From contig JAACJO010000001.1 of assembly GCA_013368445.1 (NCBI GenBank), positions 1,364,001 to 1,428,000 of the forward strand: 64,000 nt of DNA. Reading direction: 5' to 3'. The notes under the pieces are model-generated. The model worked only from the letters and a program-made list of their open reading frames with translations. It searched no databases and was not told the origin of the DNA. A program made the position numbers and the translations under genes. Positions 24,801 through 35,777 of the stretch are shown here, piece after piece. The stretch comes from Leucocoprinus leucothites (taxonomy: Eukaryota > Basidiomycota > Agaricomycetes > Agaricales > Agaricaceae). Within the stretch, counting starts at the first letter, position 1. The number at the start of each line of letters is the position of its first letter.

Positions 24801-27800
24801 GGATGAATTTCTGTGGTGTTGGGAAAGCGGCAGAGAGTCTAGCGGCAAGTAGATATGCAGTTTGTTTGACGATGATATCGTCGCTGTTGGTAACATAATG
24901 CCACGCGCATTTGACGATATCTTTTTTGACGTCCTCAAGGAGATCTGCGTAGTTCTTGACGAGAATGGTGGTGAAGTGAAGGAGTTCGATTTTGAATATG
25001 TCGTCGGTGTCTGCAAAAGCTATTGTCTCCGCGATGGGCTGCCAAATAAGGCGATGAAGCTGGTTGATGAAGTCACCATCCAGTAAGCGTTCATTGCTGG
25101 GTTCACGAGATGCGTGCACAAGAAGTGTTGGTGTAACAATATATCGAAGGAATGCCCCTTTTTGGTCCCATGAAACAGTTGAATCACCGAACCATGTCAG
25201 GAATCGAAGGAGGACATTGCGGCGGAAAATGGTATCCTCACTTAGCGCCACATGTTTATAGAGGAATTGGGAGACATGAATGACATCCATGCCCAAATTA
25301 CGAATAAACACAGCCACTATATCAAAGAGAAGGTCGATGCGAGGTGATTTCTCCAGGGCCTTCGTAAAGATACCGAGTAATAGGGAATGTCGCTGAACAA
25401 GGTCCGAGGCACCGGGCTGACAGTTAGGAGAGCGCCACACCTTGATGAGAGCGTCGATAGCAATCTCGTAGTCTGATATCCATGTCGGAGAAATCTCTGC
25501 TAAGTCGTGGAACAAGAGCAGGGCCTGTGTGAGCAGTGTAGTATCGCTGCCTTGTGTGCAAAGGTTCACCAACAACGGTGTTCTTGATGCCAGTTCACGC
25601 TCGATATTAGGCGCATATCGGCCGAGGAGGATGCTTCTCAGAGTACGCAAATGTTGGGGCAACTTCAGGTGTCGCATGAAGAAGTCGATACCTTCGACCG
25701 GGTAGCGATCAAGGTATTTTGCGAGAGGCTCGGAGAAAGGACTACGGGTAGAGAAGTGCATTTGTGCTTCTGTCTGTACTACGGCATTGACGAGATTGTC
25801 GAGGAAAATGTTGGCAGCAGAGGGAAGGAGGTGGAAGATGTTGGCGAGTTTGACCAACTTTGAAATTCCTTCATGGTCGGCTAGAGGAAGTCTCGACGAC
25901 TGTTGTAACATTTGCGGATCTGCTACACTTCTGAAATGGTCTAGAAGCTTGTGTCCAATCTCAACCTTGAAATAATTGGTCAGCAGCTCAAGAAGGCGAG
26001 CAAGACCTTCAAGGCCTGGCACAGAAAGGCGCTTTGGATCGGCGAGGTTCATCAGAATGGGTCGCAGTCCTGTCTGCAGAAGCTCCTTTGGAAGGCGGCT
26101 TTGATGAGTTAGCACCATCCTCAAGCCTTCATGGGCAACATCTTTGACTTCAGGCGAAGGAGAATACAGAGATTTAAAATAGACACCAGTTACTCTATCC
26201 GAAAGTCAGTGAGTTTGAAATGCAGTCAAAGAAATTGAAACCAACCTTTGTCGGGTCTGCGTCTGACGTGAAAAGAAATCGGTGATAGGCATAGCCGCTG
26301 TCAAAAGCCTTATACAAGCGACGCGAAGTTTAGTAATCTCAATGGTTCCTTGGCGTATGCTTCCTCGACCAAGGAGCTGGGCATCATCTGCATCGGCAAG
26401 AGCAAGGGTTTCATGTAACAGTCGAAGTAGTTCTTCGTTGAGCTCCACAAGGGGAGGTTCAAGGCTGACACAATAGCGAATTGCCTCAATCATCCCAATC
26501 TGCTTGGAGAATGGAAGGGCTCGCAGGGGCTTCGTATAAATACCAGTGAGCATGCGATCGCGATGTGGCATCAACCACTCAACAGCAGGGCGTCCACTGA
26601 GCGAAACGAGATAACTAATGCATTTTTGTGAGGCTTGGCGAACAGTTGGGTTGGAATTCTGGATTTCAGGGAAAAATATGCCCATGAGGTTGATAAGTTT
26701 ATTGCGAGCAATTGGTGCGCCTTCGCCCGTAAAATCAAGGTGGGAATTTCCGATGCGAAGAACGTCGAGGAGGATATCAATTATGTCATCAATATCGCGG
26801 GGAATATCGAGGGGAAGGTCTTTGAAAATGTGAAGAAGAGTCCGCACGAGCTCGCCCTCACGGTCACTGATCCATTTCTGAGCCAGGTCCGGAGTTTGAG
26901 TCATAAGTTTGATGCCACTACACCCGGCACTTTTTCGTACCCATTGCTCATCGAGGCAAAGAGCAGTGAAGCGATTGGTCATGTGATGAAGGATAGGCAG
27001 GATATCTTGCGGATTGACATTTGGTTGGTTCTTCATAGTCACCAGGTCTTCGACGATCTTCGCTACCAGCTCCTGCGCAACTCGTGCTTGTTCTGGTTGT
27101 TCTCTAGCGAGAGCATGCGGCAGAGCGTCCAGGTAACAATATAACAGTCGATTAGGCCCGCTTTTGGGATCGCGGCTCTGGTGCTTGCGTATGGACATCT
27201 CGAAAATAGATTTAGAAAGATTCTTGAGATATGCCTTTGCCTCTTCGCTGAGTTCGGGAATATGAACAGCATCGTAGATACCCTCTAGCGTCCGTGTGAA
27301 AACTTCTTCCCCGTTTCGACCTTTAATCCCCTGCGAAAAATTAGAAGGCAAAGTGCAACATAATTTGAGACGATGTACCTCATACAAAATCGTTGAAAGG
27401 CAGTTCTGCAGATAATGGAACGCATGATCACGGTCAGGATTGACAAGCTTTGTCAGGTTCTTAGAAGCGAGTGTAGACACTGGGCCGAGGTCAATTCTCT
27501 CCTTTGCTCCCCCGAAAGAGATGACCATCTTGGCAGATTCGGAGTGGTGACGATAGCTAAGTGCAGGTTCCTTGGTAAGTAGACGTCTGTTGCGTCCGCC
27601 CAGTTTCCCAAGAATACGGATAGTTGTATGAGCAGCGTGATGACTTGCAGGCTGAGGTTTGAGGTGGTTGAAAAGAGCCTCCATAAGCTCCCTCAGCACC
27701 GTACTGAGCGTGGGGTCGAGAAAGTCTGGCGTTAAATTATCAATGCACAGTTCAAGTGTGCGGAGACCTTGGGACACGAGCTCCGTGCTTCCACGCAATG

Positions 27801-30317
27801 CTAGCGCCAAAGGCTGCATCAAATATGTGAGATGAGGGAGCAAATGGGTTAGTCGTAAGGGCACGGTAAGACAGAGTTCAACGATCATGTCGCGAGCAAT
27901 GCCTTCGGACGCAAGCAGCTGACGGTTGAGATTCTCCAACATTTCCGGGAGTAGTGGGAGGACTTCTTTGTAGAGAAGTTCAAATCGACCTCCACCGCCA
28001 CCGATAGCGCGAAAGAGCGCCCGAAGCAGATGGAAATAATGTGTAGGCTTGGACGCTTTAGCGGCCAGAGGGAAACAATCCATCAGAAGTTTAGCCAGAT
28101 GAGAGGCGAGGATAGGTTCATTGAGTACAGGGTATTGCGAAACAGCAGCGAATGCCATCTTGTACAGCCTGATGGTGGCTGCGGCTGTCATGTCGTCTTG
28201 CTCCCCTAAAAGTGGTAATCGGTCGACGAGATATTTGAGAACAATAGCAAGTAGGGTCGGTGATGTTTGCTCGCGGGCAAAGAGGAACTGGCAGATATTG
28301 AGTAGTAGGATGCGCGTTCGAGCGCAATCGAAGAAGAAATCAATCTTGTGGGTCCACACCTCCTGAAAGACGTGAAGGTTAATTTCCAGAAGGGCATGTC
28401 CGAACCACTCCATTGCATCAGAGTACTCGTTTGTACTCCTGGGATCAGGGCGAGGCTCAGGATCCAATAGGACCATGCACCGGATGCAGCTTTCAAACAA
28501 ACGAAAGATGTACGTCCCATCAATCACTGGTGCATCGCATTTCTTCAACGAAGCTAAACAAACACGAAACCCGTGAATCAAAGCCCTAAAGATGACACGA
28601 GATTCTGTGGGGGAATCAGCAGGGCGACTATCATGATAATTTGAGGTGTTACCAGCAATGGCATCCTCTGGCTTCTCAGTGGCGTAACTAGCCCCACCTA
28701 CAGGTCGTGATTTTTCTATTAGGAAAGTATCCGCTGTTGCAACAGTGTCCGATTTTTGACGTTCCAAGAGGCCCGAGACCTCTTCTTGTACAATTGCCAA
28801 GCCTTCAAGGCGCTCCAGACATGATTCAAACATGATCATTAGCAATTTGGAAGCTCCCTGAGGCGTTTCTTTGGCAAGGATTGCATCGGTTAATCCAAAC
28901 ATCATCTTTGCAAATAATGTGTGGAGGCTATTGCTGAGTGCAGGGTTGTGGATGAGACAGGAATAAGAGTCTACGATATCATTTAGCTGAGTAGGAGTGA
29001 GGTCATTCCGCAGGTGATGAACTAGGTCGGTAACAGAACTGTACACAGCGACACTGAGGACGAAGTCAATGAAGCGTCAACAAAAATAGCAAGCACCCTA
29101 CCGTAACATCTCCTTGCTGGCAATGCCAGTTCCAAGAAGGACACGCTCGTCAAAGAGTTTGTCCAAGTGATCAAACAAAACGCGCCGGTGATTCGTACTC
29201 ATCAGGTGGCGGAACACGACCATGAGTTCCTAGTCCAACATGAGTATTGAGCCTGTAACATCACAAATCAACTACATACCTTTCTGAGAGCAATACCATT
29301 GCTCGGGCAGTCTTGCAGCAGACGCAACGCGCTCAATATCAGGTTTTCGGCATAGCCTTCGGGTTGTTCTCCAGAGAAGCGCATATTATAAGCGAGATAC
29401 GACAGCATCTATTTAATGGGTTTAATATACAGCTCAGGCCTGTTGAATGAGCACATGCCTTAATCTGGGAATGAATAAACTCGCTATATGCCCCTGCATT
29501 CTTGACCGTAGGCGACATTCCAGCCCATATCCCTCCCATGGCCTCGAAGTCCGTGCGAGCCTTATGTTGCGCCGGCGATTCCAAAGCCAAAACTTCTATG
29601 GCGTGAGGAATGGATGTTTGCATCGCAGGAGATGCCAGCTGTCGATGAATTTGAGACATAATGACAATGACCATGCCCATTTCCCCAAGGACTTTGAAGC
29701 TACGGATGCTCGGCAGTACATTTGCAGGATCAAGGATAGCGGAGTCCTCTGAGAGAGCCTCCTCCACCAGACCCTTCATGTTTTGGAACAGTTGCAGAAA
29801 TACGGCAACGAATTCATTCAAGCTTTCTTCCGTTAGCATGCGGTATGCCCTAATGATGTCGACAAGAAGTTTGCAAGCGGTAGTACCATTCTCTTCATTG
29901 TCGTGACGTATCAAGTGAAGCATGCAGTTAAATATAGCTTGAGCATGAGGGCGCAGGCTCTCGCTCATGGGAAGCCGACTTAGTATCTCCAGCAGCACAC
30001 GACGAAACGCATATTCCGTCGTATCCTTCGAGAAAGCGGGTTCCCCTGAGCGAAGTAGTTCGAGGAGGGCAGGGACAAGATAGGGGTATGTGCGCGCAGA
30101 TTCAGTGTCTCGTACGGTGTCGAGGATTTCCCTTATTTCTGAGGCGACCGTATGTTTGGTACGGAGATCTGCAACGACAGTAAGCGAGAGTGTATGGGAG
30201 TGGAAAAGGATACAAACCAATATTTGGGTCGGCGATACGCGCGACGCGTTGTTCTAGGTCCGAAGTTGACGAAAGATGTTGAATAGTCTCCATTGGAGCT
30301 ACACCTGGCAGAGCCAT
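18860..30317 (-). CDS. TRA1: TRA1/TRRAP, PIKK-family pseudokinase scaffold of SAGA and NuA4
   Basis: Seventeen exons: 30317-30218, 30168-29459, 29408-29280, 29229-29102, 29053-27379, 27330-26246, 26194-24214, 24163-21230, 21180-20752, 20701-20597, 20542-20342, 20288-20086, 20032-19795, 19733-19647, 19597-19268, 19216-19040 and 18985-18860. They give 3545 aa, close to the roughly 3700-3800 aa of yeast and human. HEAT repeats fill about two thirds, then the FAT domain (about 2350-2900), a PI3K-like fold (about 3160-3500), and FATC ending in [23 protein letters not shown] and [14 protein letters not shown] are hallmark TRA1 motifs. The catalytic loop reads LSSRHPSRF and the DFG position reads STG, so it should not bind or transfer phosphate, as in known TRA1. 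It recruits SAGA and NuA4 to activators. Intron 29409-29458 has a GC donor. The start ATG is 178 nt from divergent CTNNBL1. Confidence 0.95.
29409..29458 (-). other. GC-AG intron in TRA1
   Basis: On the minus strand the exon ends attaag and the intron begins gcatgt and ends aaatag, 50 nt long. Only this split joins HSQIK to MLSYLAYN in frame. The nearby GT (gcat|gtgctc) gives the wrong phase. Confidence 0.7.
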
Positions 30318-30495
30318 TAGAGCAAGGGTGGTGGGGGAGACTCGAAAGTATTGACTTTCGAATGCTCGCCTTAATCGACACTTTCCGTGCACGTGACAAT
30401 CCAAATTAGGCAATCCCACACTGAACGCTCGCGCAACACACCAGGTCCATTGACTAACTCCCGGTTCACGCGAGCAACAAGTTGATATCGCCAAG

Positions 30496-32853
30496 ATGGA
30501 TATTGACCGGATATTCAAGGTTAGTGCCTACGCACTCACTGGGGTATGCATTTTCACTCTCGAACAGGCACCAAAGCTCCCCGTTGGGAGCTTGAAACGT
30601 AAAATGCCTGATAACCCCACACCTGAGATGTTGAAACGACTGAAAGCGGACGCGACTCTAGTCCCGCAGGTATCAAACGAACAGAAAAAGGCGCGTGCTG
30701 TCACAGTTGAAGACGAACTAGAGGAGGATACCGATTTTGCTCCAGGAGGCGACGCTGACTACTTCGCGGAGGAGGATGAAGAGGGTCGTTTTTATGGTGG
30801 TGGCTTAACACAAGAACAGAAGCAGATTTTGAACATTTTTGACTCTGCCGCTGGAGAGGGGCCTTCAAATGAAGTGAGCTTTCCCTCTTCCTCCTGCCAT
30901 ACCAGCTTCATCTCTATCTCTAGCCAGAGGAATTGTCAGTCACCTCAATTCGACGTCTACTTCTCAAGTTCGAACGTGCAGTCAATAAGAACACAGACCA
31001 GCGCTCTAAGTATCCTGATGATCCAACTAAGTGCGTCCACACGGTCATTTGTTGTCACGGTTTACCATAGCTGCTGTACCGCAGGTTCATCGACTCTGAA
31101 GCTGACTTGGACCTTGCAATTAAGAGTCTGCTACCGCTGTCCCAAGTACCAATTATTGCATACCCTGAACTCGTGAAAACCGGAACATTGAATCATCTAA
31201 CTGGTCTGCTGACGCATGAAAACATGGACATTGTGATTGATGTTGTTGAGCTTATCCATGAATTGACGGATGAAGATGTGGGTGCAGATGAAGAACGGGA
31301 GGAAACAGAAGAGAGGGAGGAACCGTTGAAACTTCTAGTGGATAATCTAGTAAGCCTGCTTTTGCTGAAAATGAGATTTTCATTGACTCTGGTTCAGGTT
31401 GAAAACTCAATCTTTGACTTACTTATAGATAACCTAAAACGTGTCAATGAAGCTGAAGAATCGGACCGGCAGGGTTTGTTCCATATCCTGGGTATATCTA
31501 TTCAAATAGTCATTTTTCGTTCAGAACCTGATGAGAATTGCGTAGGTATCTTTGAGAACCTCGTTGGTCTCAGTCCTGAGCTCTCCACCACGCTTGCTTC
31601 AAATTCAAGATTATTACCCTGGCTCCTCGACCGAATACAAGCCAAAACTCACGACGAGAACAGGAGCTATGCCGCCGAACTTCTGTCGATTCTGCTGCAG
31701 AATAACACGGGGAATCGCCTACAATTTAGCCAGAAGGATGGAGTGGAGACTGTATTGAAAGTTCTTTCAGTGCGTGAAAAGTATATTACCCGATTTTTTC
31801 CAATTCATTTTTCTCCAGCAATTCCGCCGACGAGACCCAGTTGATCCAGACGAAGCTGAGTTCATGGAGAATTTGTTTGACGCCCTTTGTTCCGCCTTGA
31901 GTGAAGCATCCGTCAAGAAACTTTTCCTGGAATCTGAGGGTCCCGACCTAATGGTGCTGATGATGAAGTGTGTCTTTCGCTTGTTTATGATTTGCTCACC
32001 CCGACCTCCCTTCCTAGAGAAAAAATCCAGTCCCGGTCGCGCTCAATCAAAACTTTGGATTATGCCATGTCTGGCTCACATGGTTCTGCAGTTTGCACTG
32101 CCTTTGTAGAGGCAATGGGCCTCAAAACATTGTTTTCCGCTTTCATGGGCAAGGTAGACCTATTGAAAGATTTCCGGGCGCTATGGCTCACCTTTTGGAA
32201 CAACAGATACAAAAGAAAAAGAGTGCCTCAGCGCCTCCTTCGGAAGATCTCTCACACATTCTTGGTATCATTTCGTCCTTACTTACAAATCTCCCCTCCG
32301 ATGCACCCGAACGTATCCGCCTACTGGCGAAATTCGTGGAAAACAATTACGAGAAGGTGGATAAACTGTTGGACATCCGCGACTCAGCTCGCGCTCGACT
32401 AAAAGTGACTGATACAGAGATTGAAGGGGACAAAAAGGTTCGTTCATGATCATCCAACCCGAGACCTAGAGCTCGCACTGAATTCCACTTTCCTCTTAGG
32501 AGATGATGGAAAATGAGGAAATGATCACTGATGAAGACCAAGATCTTTGGTACTTGAGACGTTTGGACGGTGGACTCTTCACACTCCAAACTGTCGATTA
32601 TATCCTTGGCTGGATTATCATGGAAGACGACGGGGTAAACACTACACTGCTAGCTTCAGAAACTGGGCTGACGGACCACCAGATTCGAGCACATGCACTG
32701 CAAATGCTGAACCGCAAAGATCAAGATTTGAAAAGCATTCTACAAACCCTCCGCATCTATCATGACAATGTTGGAGAGCCAGACGACCACGACAGTGATG
32801 AGCCTACACAAAAACAAATCCTCGACAGCCTCATCAAAGCATTAGACTCGTAG
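30496..32853 (+). CDS. CTNNBL1: Beta-catenin-like protein 1 (Prp19-complex associated)
   Basis: Ten exons: 30496-30519, 30568-30873, 30924-31030, 31085-31349, 31398-31491, 31546-31769, 31819-31967, 32018-32153, 32207-32437 and 32500-32853, giving 629 aa. Exon 1 encodes only MDIDRIFK. The N-terminus is basic then acidic (LKRKMP, EDELEEDTDF); the rest is armadillo/HEAT-like helices. YPDDPTKFIDSEADLD, LLPLSQVPIIAYPELV, LVDNLVENSIFDLLIDNL and YLRRLDGGLFTLQ are diagnostic of CTNNBL1. In animals it binds the NLS regions of CDC5L and Prp31 within the Prp19 spliceosome complex; the same role is inferred here. An apparent frame break at 32154 is a 53-nt intron (gtagac..aacaacag). The gene converges tightly with UTP15. 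Confidence 0.93.
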
Positions 32854-32900
32854 TGCTTTAATCTATGGTTTCAAAGCGTTGGTACAGATCAGTGCGGGCC

Positions 32901-34689
32901 CTATGATGGCAAGAATGCCAGCGAGGAGGACATTATCATGTTGAGTGCACCCTTGGTTCGCTGGAGTTCGGCCTGGAACCTCAGTTCTGCCATGACCTTC
33001 TTGTGCAGCCGTACAAATAGCGAGTCGATCAGAGGTGCTTGTCCAATCACCGGCTGGTACATATCTAAAGATTTTTTAGAGCTGGTAGTGTAGAAAACAA
33101 ATACAGACTTACCAATAAGCACTCGGGCAACATCACAGACTAGTTCGCCAAACCGTGGATCGGTTACATGCTTTAAAAGAAGCCTAAGAATCGGCTCGAG
33201 CAGAACATCATCGCGGCCGGAGAGCGCAATTTTCAGACCATCCCGGTGTATCAGCTCTTGGATTAGGGAAAACGTCGTTGTAGGTGGGACATTCTGAACC
33301 GAATAAGAGAGGTGGCCAATATGACGATGGGATGGTCTACCTTCTTTAACACTGCATCAAGAGCCACAGAGTATTTGAAAGATTTAAGGAACCGATCGTA
33401 ATCTCTCAACCGCTGTCTTCTCCGACGTTCAATCATGAACTCATTTGCATCACCCAAGGGCTTGACCTTGCTCTTTTCCTTTACGCGTCCTTGCCCAACT
33501 CCTGCTAACTGTCCGCTGAACAAGCCATCTGCAGAGCTCAACAACATAGCTTGAGTTTCAGAGCTCTTCTGCTGTCGTCGGCGTATTGACAAGGTGCCAT
33601 CGGACATTCCACCAACAATATGTGTATCGTCTGGCTGGTGAGGATATTTCAGCCTAGATATCTGAAGGAAGATAAGGGCCCATACCGAGACGGCCAAGCA
33701 TAAAATGGGCGCCGGATATCGCATAGTGTGCACCACCTTGTAGGTGCCAACGTCGTAAACCTTGACCATGTGGTCGAGTCCACCGGTGAGAAGTCGACTA
33801 GCATCAGAGTTAAATGTCAAGGCAGTGACCGTCTTCTGATGATTGGAAATGGCTCGTAAGCATCTTCCGCCTGCGACGATGTCCCAAACGCGAATAATGG
33901 GCCCTGCAGAGGACACAACAGCTGTTCCAGATGGGAACATCAAAACCTGCTCTACTGGACCACTCCTAGGTGAATCGCCTCCCATTGCCATTTCACATTC
34001 ACCCGTTCTTGAATCAAATAGCCGGACTGTCGAGTCGTAAGAGCCAGTGAGTACCAAGTTTGGATTGGAGGTTGAGAATTGTCCGGCGCGAACGTAGTCG
34101 GTGTGGTCAAAGAAAGTGCATATAGAAGTTTGCGAAGGGACATCCCAAATTTTGGCAGTGGTATCGTCAGAACATGTGAGCACCTGTGTCGGACTCAAGT
34201 AAGAGAACTTGGAAACATGGACGGGCTGTTTATGGGAATCTAGCATGCGGAGGATTGCTCTTGAGTTGATGTCAAAAACCTATGGAATTTGAGGGCATGA
34301 GCGACGATCCTTCATTGACGACGTACCTGAACCAACCCACTGTCATCTCCAGCCACGACTAATTTTCCATCCCCACGTATACTTCCACTACGTGCTACGT
34401 CCTTGAACCGAGAGATAGTTTTGGTGATTTTCTGTGTTCTAGGAGCGTAGATTTGTACTCGAGTCGCGGCTGTTACCGCATAACGATGTGGCTTCGTTGT
34501 GGAAAAATGCACAGAGGTCACAGGAGCGTATTCTTTGATAAACACTGGGTGCTTATATTGGCGCCAATGCCTTGACTCCGGCGTATGTTTTGAGTCCGCT
34601 GGGCGAGCATGCGATTTGATGGTGGTCGGTAAAAAATCCATTAGACTCTTTCCTTCCGGGGCGGCACTGAATTGAGAGCTACGGCCCAT
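32901..34689 (-). CDS. UTP15: U3 snoRNP (t-UTP) WD40 protein UTP15
   Basis: Five exons: 34689-34327, 34279-33686, 33634-33341, 33293-33113 and 33064-32901, giving 531 aa, the usual UTP15 length. A seven-bladed WD40 propeller spans about 50-330 (SDDTTAKIWD, TGSYDSTVRLFD, GGLDHMVKVYD). Then comes the basic segment EFMIERRRRQRLRDYDRFLK and the helical UTP15 C-terminal domain (about 395-531, VPPTTTFSLIQELIHRDGL). UTP15 is part of the t-UTP/UtpA subcomplex that loads on nascent pre-rRNA in the nucleolus and is needed for 18S rRNA processing. KYSVALDAVLKK before the fourth exon is a family signature. The start codon is only 114 nt from the divergent TCTP start, and the stop codons of UTP15 and CTNNBL1 are 47 nt apart. 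Confidence 0.93.
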
Positions 34690-34803
34690 GACTAGTCACG
34701 TGCACGATAAGATGATCGCAAGATTTTTACATTCTAAACAGCCTCTTCTCGCCCTCCAATCCTTTCCCTTCACTCAGAAACGCTCCATCTCCCATCTCCC
34801 AAA
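34690..34803. promoter_or_regulatory. 114-nt divergent promoter UTP15/TCTP
   Basis: The whole space between two growth-linked start codons. The TCTP side is pyrimidine-rich (cctcttctcgccctccaatcc, about 34741-34775), reminiscent of the CT-rich leaders of highly expressed fungal translation genes. Any shared regulation is inferred. Confidence 0.5.
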
Positions 34804-35630
34804 ATGCAGCTGTTCTCAGATATCCTCACGAATGATGAGATGTTCACTGATGCCTACAAGATGTAAGTGCGCATTCCTGCACAACGAGGGCACTACTCAG
34901 CAACCAGCTCATAGCACATTGGTGGACGACATTGCCTACGAGGTAGATTGCGCAACAATTACCGTCAAAGAAGGAGACGTCGACATTGGTCGGTGCTCTT
35001 GTGATAGTGTTGCGTGCTTTTGAGGCCAAATTATTCTTCCAGGCGCGAACCCTTCTGCGGAGGAACAAACCGAGGCATTGGAGGATGGAGCAAAGACCGT
35101 TATCAACCTCGTCCACGTATCCGGTTTTGAAACGACCCAATTTGACAAGAAATCCTATCTCACCTACCTCAAAGTGCGCAATGTTTCTTGCAGTTGATGC
35201 CATCCTGCTGATGGACACTGCGTAGGGTTATATGAAAACTATCAAAGAAAAACTCGAGAAAGAAAACCCCGAGCGCGTTGCAGCTTTTGAAAAGGGCGCC
35301 CAGGCGTTTGCTAAGAAAATCATCAGTAATTTCAAGGACTATGAATTCGTATGCACCAATGTTTTTGGATCCTCGTTGCGTTACTGATCCCCTGATAGTA
35401 CACTGGAAAATCAATGGACCCCGATGGGATGATTGCTCTTCTCAACTACCGCGTAAGTCACTTTACTGATGTAATACATACTGGAGATAACCTTGTGAAT
35501 TGTCGTGATCAGGAGGATGGCGTTACACGTAAGTTTGATCTCGCCTCTAGAAGTCAGGCTGAAGAATTGACAACAAATTATAGCTTATTTTACTTTCTGG
35601 AAGGATGGCCTGAAAGAAGCCAAGTATTAG
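34804..35630 (+). CDS. TCTP: Translationally controlled tumour protein (TCTP)
   Basis: Seven exons: 34804-34862, 34915-34988, 35043-35173, 35226-35348, 35399-35452, 35513-35528 and 35584-35630, giving 167 aa, exactly family size. Signature segments are MQLFSDILTNDEMFTDAYK, the acidic loop after VDIGANPSAEEQ, HVSGFETTQFDKKSY and FYTGKSMDPDGMIALLNY. The protein is a small Mss4-like beta-tent fold (yeast Tma19) associated with ribosomes and stress responses. The sixth exon, only 16 nt, encodes EDGVT plus one base. Six introns in 500 coding bases is intron-rich even here. The end is 147 nt from the start of GCP3 on the same strand. Confidence 0.96.
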
Positions 35631-35777
35631 ATGGCTTACATTACATTTTGTTTTACCTGTCTTGTGTATTATCTTGATTTTTTTCACGGCGTTCCTGATT
35701 GATAAATTAATCGCGACCTGGATGGGATCACGTGGTATTGGAGTACAGAACGCGTATCGCAGGGTTGTGCAACTCTG

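Noticed and set aside
32093..32449. An apparent frameshift in CTNNBL1
   Set aside because: A 53-nt intron (32154-32206, gtagac to aacaacag) restores the frame and the conserved protein, so there is no lesion.
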